Shown: positions 53,388 through 62,631 of the stretch, one piece after another
Layout of the letters: each line of letters starts with the position of its first letter
Numbering within the stretch: the stretch's first letter is position 1
From: Vulcanimicrobium alpinum
GTDB lineage: Bacteria > Vulcanimicrobiota > Vulcanimicrobiia > Vulcanimicrobiales > Vulcanimicrobiaceae
Length of the DNA stretch: 64,000 nucleotides
Direction of reading: 5' to 3'
Assembly (NCBI RefSeq): GCF_027923555.1
Contig: NZ_AP025523.1
Location: 930,001 to 994,000, forward strand
Made by a program: the position numbers and the translations under genes
The notes under the pieces: generated by a model
What the model saw: only the letters and a program-made list of their open reading frames with translations
Database searches by the model: none
What the model was told of the DNA's origin: nothing

Positions 53388-54703
53388 CCGTCCCCGTCAC
53401 CGACCCGCACCCGCACGACGCCGGCGGCGACCAGCGCTCGTATCGCGACCTGATCGCGGACTGCGTGCATTGCGGCTTCTGTCTGCCGGCGTGTCCGACG
53501 TACAACTCGTGGGGCGAGGAGATGGACTCGCCGCGCGGACGGATCGATCTCATGCGCGGGATCGACGACGGCGTGATCCCGCTCGATTCCGTCGTCGCCG
53601 GGCACATCGACGCGTGCCTGGGCTGCATGGGCTGCGTCACCGCATGCCCGTCGGGCGTGCGCTACGACCTCTTGATCGAAGCGACGCGCGCGAAGATCGA
53701 AGAAGAACTGCCGCGCGACCCCGCCGACGGCGCGTTTCGCAATTTCGTGTTCGCGCTCTTCCCGTATCCTGGCCGCTTGCGTGCGCTCGCGCCGTTCCTG
53801 GCGTTCGCGACGAAACTCGGCCTGCCGCGGATCGCCGCCGGCCCGCTCGGGAAACTGCTGCCCGCGCGTCTGCGCCAGCTCGCGACGATGGCGCCGCCGG
53901 TCTCGCTCGTGCAGACGTTCGCGTCGCTCCCTGCGCGCACGCCCGCGCGCGGCGAACGGCGCGCGCGCGTCGCGCTGGTCGCCGGCTGCGTGCAGCGCGC
54001 GTTCTTCCCCGGCGTCAACGCCGCGACGCTGCGCGTCCTCGCCGCCGAGGGGTGCGAGGTCATCGTCCCCCCGGGGCAAGGCTGCTGCGGCGCGCTCTCG
54101 CTGCACAGCGGACGGCTCGACGAAGCGAAGCGTTTCGCGCAAGCCCTGATCGCCCGCTTCGAACGCAAGCAGGTCGACGCGATCATCATCAATGCGGCCG
54201 GCTGCGGCTCGACGCTCAAGGAGTACGGCGAGCTCTTCGCCGGCGATCCGGCGTGGGCCGCGCGCGGCGCCGCGTTCGCCGCGAAGGTCCAAGACATCAG
54301 CGAGTATCTGGCGGCGCTCGAGCCGCGCGCGCCGCGCGCGCCGCTCTCCCTGCGCGTCGCGTACCACGATGCGTGCCACCTCGCGCACGCACAGCGCGTG
54401 CGCGAACAGCCCCGCTCGCTGCTGCGCACGATCCCGGAGCTGCAATTGCTCGAGATCCCCAGCGGCGACCAGTGCTGCGGGAGCGCCGGGACGTACAACC
54501 TCTTTCAGCCGGAATCCGCGCACGAGATCGGGAGCCGCAAAGTCGACAACGTGCAGTCCGTCGCGCCCGACATGCTGGCCAGCGCCAACCCGGGCTGCAC
54601 GCTGCAGATCCAGTCGATCCTGCGCGAACGCGGCGCGACGCTGCGCGCCGCGCACCCGATCGAACTTCTCGATGCCTCCATTTGCGGCACGTCGCTCCCC
54701 TGA
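53384..54703 (+). CDS. glcF: Glycolate oxidase iron-sulfur subunit GlcF
   Basis: 439 aa, GTG start overlapping glcE by 4 nt. Two [4Fe-4S] motifs: CVHCGFCLPACP (C27, C30, C33, C37) and CLGCMGCVTACP (C78, C81, C84, C88). Two CCG domains follow (GQGCCGALSLHSG and AAGCGSTLKEY; DACHLAHAQ and DQCCGSAGTYN), as in GlcF and heterodisulfide reductase-like electron carriers. It passes electrons from the flavin subunits to the membrane quinone pool. Confidence 0.93.
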   Translation: MTVPVTDPHPHDAGGDQRSYRDLIADCVHCGFCLPACPTYNSWGEEMDSPRGRIDLMRGIDDGVIPLDSVVAGHIDACLGCMGCVTACPSGVRYDLLIEATRAKIEEELPRDPADGAFRNFVFALFPYPGRLRALAPFLAFATKLGLPRIAAGPLGKLLPARLRQLATMAPPVSLVQTFASLPARTPARGERRARVALVAGCVQRAFFPGVNAATLRVLAAEGCEVIVPPGQGCCGALSLHSGRLDEAKRFAQALIARFERKQVDAIIINAAGCGSTLKEYGELFAGDPAWAARGAAFAAKVQDISEYLAALEPRAPRAPLSLRVAYHDACHLAHAQRVREQPRSLLRTIPELQLLEIPSGDQCCGSAGTYNLFQPESAHEIGSRKVDNVQSVAPDMLASANPGCTLQIQSILRERGATLRAAHPIELLDASICGTSLP

Positions 54704-54729
54704 TCGCTGCTCCACCGCGTCGCGCCGGG

Positions 54730-55434
54730 TTACCAGATCGACGGTATCAGGCGATACCGCACGCGTTTCGTGTAGGCGGCATAGCCGCTCAACTTGCACC
54801 GCAGAAACCGCTCCTCGGCGATGATGCGCAGCACGATCAATCCGACCGCGGCGAGCGCGAGGATCGCCGCGGCCCACGATTCGAGCCATAGCGGGGTGCC
54901 GACGAAGACGAGCACGCCGCCGGCGTACATCGGATGCCGCACGATGCGATAGGGACCGCTTTGCACCACGGTCTTCCCGCGAGCACGCTGATCCTTGACG
55001 ACGGGAGTCGCGAACGCGTTCTCTCGCATCGCGCGATGAGCGAGCCACCACCCTGCGATGAACGCGGCAAGTCCGAGCGCGGAGGCGACGGGGTTCGCCT
55101 TCGGCAGAAGGTGCAGCCGAAACACGTCGAGCGGTGCAAGCGCGAGAACCGCGGCGAACGCGGCGACCATCGCCGGAAGCAGCACCTTGTCGGCCCGTGA
55201 TTGCCCCTGCTGGATCGGCGGCTTCATTCGCTCGGCGAGCAGCTCGGGGTTCGCGTCGAGGATGTTCAGCGACGAGCCGATCGTCCCGACGAGAACGGCG
55301 CCGAGGTAGACCCAAGCGCGCCACCACCCGAGCGTCCCCGCCGGCACGAACAGGAGCAGCGCGAACACGATCATCTCCGCGAGGGTCGAGACGATCAGCG
55401 TGACGATCAAGCCCCGGCGAGTTTCGGCGGCCAT
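54730..55434 (-). CDS. Isoprenylcysteine methyltransferase-family membrane protein
   Basis: 234 aa with several hydrophobic segments (VSTLAEMIVFALLLFVPAG; LPAMVAAFAAVLALAPLDV; AAFIAGWWLAHRAM; AAAILALAAVGLIVLRI). The ICMT/PEMT signature is clear: VVQSGPYRIVRHPMYAGG, then AEERFLRCKLSGYAAYTKRV. These enzymes methylate lipids or small molecules with SAM at the membrane; eukaryotic substrates are not expected here. Gene is alone, converging on glcF and divergent from mqo. Confidence 0.88.
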   Translation of the reverse strand: MAAETRRGLIVTLIVSTLAEMIVFALLLFVPAGTLGWWRAWVYLGAVLVGTIGSSLNILDANPELLAERMKPPIQQGQSRADKVLLPAMVAAFAAVLALAPLDVFRLHLLPKANPVASALGLAAFIAGWWLAHRAMRENAFATPVVKDQRARGKTVVQSGPYRIVRHPMYAGGVLVFVGTPLWLESWAAAILALAAVGLIVLRIIAEERFLRCKLSGYAAYTKRVRYRLIPSIW

Positions 55435-55596
55435 GCCGGTATCCTACCGCCCGCCCCCGGGTTTGTCGCCGCGTCCCCGCAGGCGGCCGCCTGCCGCCGG
55501 ACGGAACCAGGGGGGACGCGGGAAGCGTCTCTAACGTCGGGCTACGGGAAAACCCGTTGCCGCATGCCCGGCAGAGGCCGTACGCTTTAGGAGTCT

Positions 55597-57096
55597 ATGT
55601 CCGAGAACCAGACCGATATCGTCCTCGTCGGCGGCGGGATCATGAGCGCCACCCTCGCGGTGATGCTCAAAGAACTCCAGCCCGAGATGAACGTCGAAAT
55701 TTTCGAGATGCTGCCGTCGGCGGCCGAGGAGAGCTCGAACGCGTGGAACAACGCCGGCACGGGGCACGCGGCGCTGTGCGAGCTGAACTACACGCCGCAG
55801 AATCCCGACGGCAGCGTCGGGATCGCCCGCGCGCTGACCGTCAACACGCAATACGATCTGTCGCGGCAGTTCTGGGCTCATTTGGTGCGCACGGGCCGGA
55901 TGGACGCGCCCGAGACGTTCATCCACGACGTCCCGCACATCGCGTTCGTCTGGGGCGACGACAACGTCGCGTTCCTGCGCAAGCGCTACGAGGCGATGAG
56001 CGCGCACCACTGCTTCGCCGGGATGGAGTACAGCGAAGACCACGCGGTGCTCGCCGACTGGATGCCGTTGGTGATGGAAGGGCGCGATCCCGCGCAGCGC
56101 GTCGCCGCGACGCGGATGATCACCGGCACCGACGTCGACTACGGCGCCGTCACCCGCCAACTGCTCGCGCACTTGCGCGCCGTCGGCGGCGTCACGATCT
56201 CGTACGGACATAAGGTCACGGACCTGCGGCGCGAGGGAAACGGACGCTGGAACGTCTCGATCAAGGACGAGCAGAGCGGTGCGAAGCGGATGCTTTCCGC
56301 GCGGACGGTGTTCCTCGGCGCGGGCGGCGGCGCGCTGACGCTGCTGCAGAAATCCGGGATCGCCGAGGGCAAGGGCTACGGCGGCTTCCCGGTGAGCGGG
56401 ATCTTTCTGCGGTGCGACGACCCGTCGATCGTCGAACGGCACGAAGCGAAGGTCTACGGCAAAGCGTCGGTCGGCGCGCCGCCGATGTCGGTGCCGCATC
56501 TCGACACGCGCTTCGTCGACGGCAAGCGTTCGCTGCTGTTCGGGCCGTATGCCGGCTTCTCGACGAAGTTCCTCAAGCACGGCTCCTACGCCGACCTGTT
56601 CGGCTCCGTCAAACCCGACAACGTCGGTCCGCTGCTCGCGGTCGGACGCGACAACTTCGACCTCACCAAGTACCTCGTCGGTGAGGTGCTGGCGTCGAAA
56701 GAGAGCAAGTACGCGTCGCTGCACGAGTATTTCCCGAACGCCGACCCCGCGAAGTGGGAGTTCATCGTCGCCGGTCAGCGCGTTCAGGTGATCATGCCCG
56801 ACGCGAAGTCGGGCGGTAAACTCGAGTTCGGCACCAAGGTCGTCGCCGCCGGCGACGGCTCGATGGCGGCGGTGCTCGGCGCCTCGCCGGGCGCATCGGT
56901 CGCGGTTGCGGTGATGATCGATGTCATCGGCCGGCTCTTCAAGAACGAACTCCCGGGCTGGCACGACAAGCTCGTCGCGATGCTGCCGTCCTACGGCCGA
57001 TCGATCGCCGACGACGCCGAACTCTGCCGCACCGTGCGCGCCGACACGGCCGAGGCGCTCCACCTCACGAACATCGGCGAGACGCTGCGCACGTGA
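55597..57096 (+). CDS. mqo: Malate:quinone oxidoreductase
   Basis: 499 aa FAD enzyme from ATG 55597 with TTTAGGAG 5 nt upstream. It oxidises malate and reduces quinone at the membrane. [16 protein letters not shown] is the FAD motif; [32 protein letters not shown] and [18 protein letters not shown] are typical Mqo segments. Length matches. Stop overlaps the next gene by 4 nt. The ~160-bp gap upstream has CGGG-AAAA-CCCG near 55540-55551 but no clear promoter. Confidence 0.95.
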   Translation: MSENQTDIVLVGGGIMSATLAVMLKELQPEMNVEIFEMLPSAAEESSNAWNNAGTGHAALCELNYTPQNPDGSVGIARALTVNTQYDLSRQFWAHLVRTGRMDAPETFIHDVPHIAFVWGDDNVAFLRKRYEAMSAHHCFAGMEYSEDHAVLADWMPLVMEGRDPAQRVAATRMITGTDVDYGAVTRQLLAHLRAVGGVTISYGHKVTDLRREGNGRWNVSIKDEQSGAKRMLSARTVFLGAGGGALTLLQKSGIAEGKGYGGFPVSGIFLRCDDPSIVERHEAKVYGKASVGAPPMSVPHLDTRFVDGKRSLLFGPYAGFSTKFLKHGSYADLFGSVKPDNVGPLLAVGRDNFDLTKYLVGEVLASKESKYASLHEYFPNADPAKWEFIVAGQRVQVIMPDAKSGGKLEFGTKVVAAGDGSMAAVLGASPGASVAVAVMIDVIGRLFKNELPGWHDKLVAMLPSYGRSIADDAELCRTVRADTAEALHLTNIGETLRT

Positions 57097-57878
57097 CCGG
57101 CGCCGCCGCGCCGTCGTACGACGAGCTCGCGGCGGCCTGGCGCGCACTGCGCGTCCGCGGGATTCACGTGCGGGAAGTGGCCTGTGTCGGCGCGCCCCGC
57201 ACCCTGCTCATGGCGGAGCTCGGCGAGAGCACCGCACCGGCGGTCACGATCGCGGCCGGCGTGCACGGCGACGAGCCGGCGGCTCCGTGGGCGCTGCTCT
57301 CGCTCGCGCGCGACGGACTGCTCGATCGCCGCTTCGCCTACCGGCTGTGGCCGTGCGTGAACCCGACCGGCTACGCGGCACACACGCGCGTCAACGCGGA
57401 GGGCGTCGACGTCAACCGCAGCTTTTCGCGCGGCGGCACGACGCCCGAAGCGCGCGCGATCATTACCGCGAATCGCGATCGGCGGTTCGTCCTCGCGCTC
57501 GACCTGCACGAAGATTTCGAAGCCGACGGCAGTTATCTGTACGAACCGCTCGCCCCGGACGCCGAGGATCGCTTTGCCCGGCCGGTCGTAGCCGCGCTCG
57601 AGGCCGCGGGTCTGCCGCTGCAGACGATCCCCGACGGTTTCGATCTGGGCACGCCCGAGGCCGAGACGCCGCCGTACCGGCTCGAGGTCGGGATCGTTCT
57701 CGTCGACGCCGATGCGGAACTGCGGATGTTCAGCGGCCTGCCGTCGTCGCTCTTTCACTATCGCCGCGGAACGCCGCCGCTGACGTTCGAATCGCCGCGA
57801 ACGCGGCCGTGGGACGAGCGGATCGCCGCGCACCGGATCTTCGTCACCACCGTCCTCACGCAGCTCGTATCGTCCTGA
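57093..57878 (+). CDS. M14-like zinc hydrolase (succinylglutamate desuccinylase/aspartoacylase group)
   Basis: 261 aa from GTG 57093. Zinc-site motif [15 protein letters not shown] (HxxE), followed by [10 protein letters not shown] and [13 protein letters not shown] (substrate Arg/Asn), and [15 protein letters not shown] (the third ligand). This is the AstE/ASPA branch of the carboxypeptidase fold. Substrate could be an N-acyl amino acid; not decidable here. Translationally coupled to mqo by a GTGA overlap. Confidence 0.82.
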   Translation: MTGAAAPSYDELAAAWRALRVRGIHVREVACVGAPRTLLMAELGESTAPAVTIAAGVHGDEPAAPWALLSLARDGLLDRRFAYRLWPCVNPTGYAAHTRVNAEGVDVNRSFSRGGTTPEARAIITANRDRRFVLALDLHEDFEADGSYLYEPLAPDAEDRFARPVVAALEAAGLPLQTIPDGFDLGTPEAETPPYRLEVGIVLVDADAELRMFSGLPSSLFHYRRGTPPLTFESPRTRPWDERIAAHRIFVTTVLTQLVSS

Positions 57879-57946
57879 CGCGACGAACGTCGCACCGCCG
57901 TTGACGGCCGGGGAGTGCGCCGCCGCGCCGCGAAGTCCAAACCGCT

Positions 57947-59602
57947 ATGGCACAGCGCGATTCCCTCGAAGTCGACGTCCTCTTCGTCGGCGCCGGTCCG
58001 GCCTCGCTTGCCGGCGCGATCCGGCTGCGGCAGCTCGCCGCCGCGTCGGGGACCGAGATCGCGGTGATGGTGATCGAGAAGGGCGGCGAGATCGGCAATC
58101 ACGGCTTCTCCGGCGCCGTCGTCGATCCGAAGACGCTGCGCGAACTCTTCCCCGATGAAGACATCGCCGCGGGGCTCGACGCGCCGGTCTCGAGCGACGC
58201 GCTGTGGTTTCTCACCAACTCCGGAAAGATTCAAGCACCGTTCACGCCCCCCGTCCTCAACAACCACGGCAAGTTCGTCGGCTCGCTCTCGAACCTCACC
58301 AAGTGGCTGGCGGCGAAAGCGGAAGAAGCCGGCGTCGACGTGTTTCCGTCGTTCCCCGGTCAGGAACTGTTATGGGACGGTGACCGCGTCATCGGCGTGC
58401 GCATCGGCGACAAAGGCGTCGCGCACGACGGCACGCACAAATCCAACTACGAGCCCGGCCCCGATCTGATGGCCAAGGTCGTCGTCCTCGGCGAAGGGCC
58501 GCGCGGCACGCTCGCCAAGGCGGCGATTCAGCGCTTACAGTTGGATGCGGACCGCGATCCGCAAGTTTACGCCGTCGGGATCAAAGAACTGTGGAAGGTG
58601 CCGGGGCGGCTTGCAGCAGGCAGCGTGATTCACACGCTCGGCGCACCGCTCTGGAACACGTTCGGCGGCGGCTGGATCTACGCGATGAACGGTGACGTCA
58701 TCGACATCGGCCTCGTCACCGGTCTCGACTACGCCGACCCGACGACCGATCCGCACGACAACTTCCAGCGCTTCAAGCTGCACCCGGCGATCCGCCCGCT
58801 GCTCGAAGGCGGCGAGATGATCCGCTACGGCGCAAAGGCGATCCCCGAGGGCGGACTGCACGCGATGCCGCGCTTCTATGCCGACGGCCTGTGCCTGATC
58901 GGCGACTCGGCCGGGTTCCTCAACGGCCTGCGTCTCAAGGGGATCCACCTGGCGATGAAGTCGGGGATGCTCGCAGCCGAGACGATCCACGACGCGCTGC
59001 AGCAGGACGACACGTCGGCAAGCGCGCTGGCGCCGTTCGAGCAGAAGTTCCGCGACTCGTGGGCGTTCACCGAACTGCACGCCGCGCGCAACTTCCACCA
59101 AGGCTTCAGCAGCGGGATGTGGGGCGGTCTGATCAACGCGCAGCTCGGCATGATGAGCGGCGGACGCGGCTTCGGGATCCACGACAAGCTCGCCGGCGAA
59201 CACGGCTACGCGCGGATGAAGAAGCTCTCGCAGATCGAGACGGTGCAGAAGACCAAGCGCGTCGTCCCCGACGGAAAGCTGACGTTCGATAAGCTGACCG
59301 ACGTGTTCAAAAGCGGGACGATGCACGACGAAGACCAGCCGCCGCACCTGCACGTCGCGGATACGAACATCTGCGCCGACCGCTGCACGGTCGAGTACGG
59401 CAACCCGTGCCAGTATTTCTGCCCGGCGAAAGTCTACGAACCGCACTTCAGCAAAACCGACGGCGCGCCGGCCGAAGGGCGCCTGCAGATCAACTTCTCG
59501 AACTGCGTCCACTGCAAGACCTGCGACATCATGGACCCGTATCAGATCATCACCTGGGTCCCGCCGCAGGGCGGTGAGGGTCCCGTGTACACCGGGATGT
59601 AG
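57947..59602 (+). CDS. Electron transfer flavoprotein-ubiquinone oxidoreductase
   Basis: 551 aa. FAD motif LFVGAGPASLAGAIRL at the N-terminus, GFSGAVVDP, GDSAGFLNGLRLKGIHLAMKSG, and a C-terminal [4Fe-4S] ferredoxin-like domain with CADRCTVEYGNPCQYFCP and INFSNCVHCKTCDIMDP. It takes electrons from ETF (fed by acyl-CoA dehydrogenase) to menaquinone. ETF subunits are not in the window. thiO starts directly after its stop. Confidence 0.94.
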   Translation: MAQRDSLEVDVLFVGAGPASLAGAIRLRQLAAASGTEIAVMVIEKGGEIGNHGFSGAVVDPKTLRELFPDEDIAAGLDAPVSSDALWFLTNSGKIQAPFTPPVLNNHGKFVGSLSNLTKWLAAKAEEAGVDVFPSFPGQELLWDGDRVIGVRIGDKGVAHDGTHKSNYEPGPDLMAKVVVLGEGPRGTLAKAAIQRLQLDADRDPQVYAVGIKELWKVPGRLAAGSVIHTLGAPLWNTFGGGWIYAMNGDVIDIGLVTGLDYADPTTDPHDNFQRFKLHPAIRPLLEGGEMIRYGAKAIPEGGLHAMPRFYADGLCLIGDSAGFLNGLRLKGIHLAMKSGMLAAETIHDALQQDDTSASALAPFEQKFRDSWAFTELHAARNFHQGFSSGMWGGLINAQLGMMSGGRGFGIHDKLAGEHGYARMKKLSQIETVQKTKRVVPDGKLTFDKLTDVFKSGTMHDEDQPPHLHVADTNICADRCTVEYGNPCQYFCPAKVYEPHFSKTDGAPAEGRLQINFSNCVHCKTCDIMDPYQIITWVPPQGGEGPVYTGM

Positions 59603-60733
59603 ATGGCGGACGTCTTCGTCGTCGGCGCCGGTCTGATCGGCCTCAGCACCGCGTACGAACTCGCGCAGCGAGGCGTCGCGGTGACGGTCTACGATCGCGA
59701 CGAACCGGCGCAGGCGGCGTCCTGGGCCGGTGCGGGGATGCTGGCGCCGTTCAGCGAGGCGACGCCCGATCGCGAACTCCTCGCGCTCTCCCGCGCATCG
59801 CTGGAACGCTACCCCGGCTTCGTCGACGGCTTGCGCGAGCGCACTGGCGTCGACGTGCGGCTGCGCCGCGACGGGACGATGCACGTCGCGCTCGGCGAAG
59901 CGCAGCTCGCCGCGCTCGCGGCGGTCGCCGACACCTTCCGCGCGAACGGCGGCGACGTCGCGCTGCTCGAACGCGGTGAGGTGCTCGCGCGCGAACCGTT
60001 CCTCGCGAAGGATCTCGCCGGCGCTTTGTACGTCGCGAACGAAGCGCAGGTCGACAACCGCCGGCTGGGGCGCGCGCTGCTCGCGGCGTGCCGCGGACTC
60101 GGCGTGCGGTTCGAGCGCGTCGACGAGATCGCGCTGGAGAGCGACGCGCGCCGCGTCCGCGGCGTCCGCACGCCGTACGGCTTCGCGGCGGCGCCGGTCG
60201 TCGTCAACGCGGCGGGCGCATGGGCCGGTGCGCTCGACGGCGTTCCGGAAAGCGCGCGGATTCCGGTGCGGCCGGTCGCGGGTGAGATGCTCGCGATCGC
60301 CCTCCCCCCCGCCGCGATGCGCTCGCTGGTGTGGCTGGGCCACCGGTACCTGGTCCCGCGCGACGACGGCCGTCTGCTCGTCGGAGCGACCGTGGTCGAA
60401 CGGGGCTTCGACGTGCGCGTCACCGCCGCGGGGATGCACGATCTGCTCGATGCGGCGCTCGCAGTCGCTCCCGCGCTGGCATCGTTCGCCGTCGTCGAGA
60501 CGTGGGCGGGCTTGCGCCCCGCGTCGCACGACGGGCGCCCGTATCTGGGCGCGACGCCGATCGAGGGCTATCTGGTCGCCGCCGGCCACTATCGCAACGG
60601 CATCCTGCTCACGCCGGTCACCGCACGCGCGATCGCCGCGCTGATCGTCGACGGTGCGGCACCGGAACTCGCGCCCTTTGCGTGTGCTCGCGTCGGGGGG
60701 CGCCTCGTCCCGGCCGCGAACCACACATCGTGA
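59603..60733 (+). CDS. thiO: Glycine oxidase ThiO
   Basis: 376 aa, DAO-family FAD oxidase with VVGAGLIGLSTAYELAQRG at the start, AASWAGAGMLAPFSEA and, near the end, TWAGLRPASHDGRPYLG and ILLTPVTARAIA. ThiO oxidises glycine to iminoglycine (dehydroglycine) for the thiazole of thiamine. The ATG directly follows the ETF-QO TAG. Start of the thiO-thiS-thiG-rhodanese set. Confidence 0.92.
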   Translation: MADVFVVGAGLIGLSTAYELAQRGVAVTVYDRDEPAQAASWAGAGMLAPFSEATPDRELLALSRASLERYPGFVDGLRERTGVDVRLRRDGTMHVALGEAQLAALAAVADTFRANGGDVALLERGEVLAREPFLAKDLAGALYVANEAQVDNRRLGRALLAACRGLGVRFERVDEIALESDARRVRGVRTPYGFAAAPVVVNAAGAWAGALDGVPESARIPVRPVAGEMLAIALPPAAMRSLVWLGHRYLVPRDDGRLLVGATVVERGFDVRVTAAGMHDLLDAALAVAPALASFAVVETWAGLRPASHDGRPYLGATPIEGYLVAAGHYRNGILLTPVTARAIAALIVDGAAPELAPFACARVGGRLVPAANHTS

Positions 60734-60930
60734 CGGTTTCGATCAACGGCGAATCGCGTGAGGTCGCCGACGGCGCGACGCTCGCCTCGCTCCTCGACAT
60801 GCTGGGCGTCCGTCGCGACGGCACCGCCGTCGCGCTCAACGACGACGTCGTTCCGCGCGCGCGTCACGACGATACGCGCGTGCGCGACGGCGACCGGCTC
60901 GAGATCATCGTCGCCGTCGCGGGAGGCTGA
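60730..60930 (+). CDS. thiS: Sulfur carrier protein ThiS
   Basis: 66 aa, GTG start overlapping thiO by 4 nt. Ubiquitin-like fold: [31 protein letters not shown] and [11 protein letters not shown]. The C-terminal GG is adenylated and turned into a thiocarboxylate for thiazole synthesis. thiF is not adjacent. Confidence 0.93.
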   Translation: MTVSINGESREVADGATLASLLDMLGVRRDGTAVALNDDVVPRARHDDTRVRDGDRLEIIVAVAGG

Positions 60931-60932
60931 TC

Positions 60933-61730
60933 ATGTCCGACGATACGCTGCGCGTCGGCGCGTACGAGTTCGCGTCGCGCCTGTTCGTGGGAACGGGGAA
61001 ATACCCGTCGCTCGACGTGATGCAGGCCGCTCACCTCGCCAGCGGCGCGCAGGTGGTCACCGTCGCGATCCGCCGGATGCACCTCGACGACAAGAGCGGA
61101 AAGACGCTGGTCGACTACATCGAGCGCACGAAGATGACGCTGCTGCCGAACACCGCCGGCTGCTACACCGCGAAGGACGCCGTCCTCACCGCGAAGCTTG
61201 CGCGCGAAGCGCTCGGCACCGACTTGATCAAAGTCGAAGTGATCGGCGACCCCGAGACGCTCTATCCCGACACGCGCGAGACGATCGCCGCGTGCGAAGA
61301 ACTCGTGCGCGAGGGATTCACCGTCCTGCCCTACATCATCGACGACCCGGTCGCGTGCAAGCGCCTCGAAGAGGCCGGCTGCGCTGCGGTGATGCCGCTG
61401 GCCGCGCCGATCGGGAGCGGCCTGGGCGTCTGCAATCCGTATTCGATCAGCATCATCAAGGAACGCGCGAACGTTCCGGTGATCGTCGATGCGGGCGTCG
61501 GCACCGCATCCGACGCGACGATCGCGATGGAGCTCGGCGTCGACGCGCTGCTGATGAATACCGGGATCGCCGCCGCAGCGGATCCCGTGCGAATGGCGCG
61601 CGCGATGAAAGCCGCCGTCGAGGCCGGCCGCGACGCGTTCCTCGCCGGCCGCATGGCCAAACGTCTCTACGCCAATGCGTCGAGCCCGATGGAAAACCTG
61701 ATCGCAACCAAACACGCGGAGCGTGCATGA
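60933..61730 (+). CDS. thiG: Thiazole synthase ThiG
   Basis: 265 aa TIM barrel. It joins deoxyxylulose phosphate, dehydroglycine and ThiS thiocarboxylate to make thiazole phosphate. The Schiff-base Lys lies in [17 protein letters not shown], and [36 protein letters not shown] and [15 protein letters not shown] are signature segments. Overlaps the rhodanese gene by 4 nt (ATGA). Confidence 0.94.
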   Translation: MSDDTLRVGAYEFASRLFVGTGKYPSLDVMQAAHLASGAQVVTVAIRRMHLDDKSGKTLVDYIERTKMTLLPNTAGCYTAKDAVLTAKLAREALGTDLIKVEVIGDPETLYPDTRETIAACEELVREGFTVLPYIIDDPVACKRLEEAGCAAVMPLAAPIGSGLGVCNPYSISIIKERANVPVIVDAGVGTASDATIAMELGVDALLMNTGIAAAADPVRMARAMKAAVEAGRDAFLAGRMAKRLYANASSPMENLIATKHAERA

Positions 61731-62044
61731 CCGAAATCTCCGTCCAGGATCTCAAACGGCGCCGCGACGCCGGCGAACCGGTCGTGCTCCTCGACGTCCG
61801 CGAGCCGGATGAGATCGCGACCGCAAAACTCGACGGCGCCACGTTCATCCCGATGCGCGAGATCCCGGCCCGCTTCGGCGAACTCCCGCACGACACGCCG
61901 ATCGCCGTCCTTTGCCACAGCGGCGGCCGCAGCGGTCGCGTCACCGACTTCCTCCACGCCAACGGCTACACCAACGCCGTCAACGTCGCCGGCGGCATCG
62001 ACGCCTGGTCCGCGACGATCGACCCGTCCGTCCCCCGCTACTGA
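61727..62044 (+). CDS. Rhodanese-like sulfurtransferase
   Basis: 105 aa from ATG 61727. A single rhodanese domain: [18 protein letters not shown], then the active-site loop [12 protein letters not shown] with the Cys, and [15 protein letters not shown]. Size and position after thiG suggest that it delivers sulfur to ThiS. The stop overlaps the end of the convergent methyltransferase gene. Confidence 0.9.
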   Translation: MTEISVQDLKRRRDAGEPVVLLDVREPDEIATAKLDGATFIPMREIPARFGELPHDTPIAVLCHSGGRSGRVTDFLHANGYTNAVNVAGGIDAWSATIDPSVPRY

Positions 62045-62631
62045 GCCGCGGCCGCGGGTGCGTTTTTTCGCGCGATGACGAACCAGTGCACGCGTCGTGC
62101 GGGGTCGTCGTCGTCGTGCGCCCAGCGTCCGGCGATCTCGTTGACCGCGACTTCCTCGAGGCTTTCCACGGTGAAACCGAAGAGCGTTTCGATCACGCCG
62201 TCGCGGTCGAGATAGACGTGCGGAATCCCCGCTTCGTCGCCGTCGCCCGGCGCGAAGCTGCGCTCGTCGAATGGGAGTCCGAGCCCGTAGCGGTCGTCGG
62301 CGATCGATCCCAGGGTGAGAAACACCGCTGCGCCCGGACGCAGCACGCGCCGCAGCTCCGCAATCCCCGCCCGCAGCTTCGCGCTGGTGCCGTGCAGATA
62401 TGCATGGGTCGAGATCGCCGCCGCATAGGCGTCGCGGGCGCCGGGAAGCTGGGTGTACGGCGTTTCGTCGGGGACGGAGACCACCTCGAGACCTGCGGCG
62501 ACGAGGGCCCGCGTGTTGCGCCCCGAACCCGTGCCCACCTCGAGCACGGGCCCGTTGAGGGTATGCTCGCCGGCGTATGCGATCAAACGCCCGGCGAGTG
62601 GGTGCGCCCCCTGAGTCGATGACGTTGACAT
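62038..62631 (-). CDS. Class I SAM-dependent methyltransferase
   Basis: 197 aa. SAM-binding motif I GPVLEVGTGSGRNTRAL (~28-44), acidic loop after strand 2 (VVSVPDETPY), and RRVLRPGAAVFLTLGS as motif post-III. Substrate unknown. The ATG lies at 62631-62629 and shares bases with the ATG of the divergent channel gene at 62630, so the two genes have almost no 5' space. Confidence 0.82.
   Translation of the reverse strand: MSTSSTQGAHPLAGRLIAYAGEHTLNGPVLEVGTGSGRNTRALVAAGLEVVSVPDETPYTQLPGARDAYAAAISTHAYLHGTSAKLRAGIAELRRVLRPGAAVFLTLGSIADDRYGLGLPFDERSFAPGDGDEAGIPHVYLDRDGVIETLFGFTVESLEEVAVNEIAGRWAHDDDDPARRVHWFVIARKNAPAAAAQ

Noticed and set aside
55435-55596. Riboswitch or terminator between the methyltransferase and mqo genes
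   Set aside because: Only a short CGGG-AAAA-CCCG stem is seen, without U-run or a known riboswitch core.
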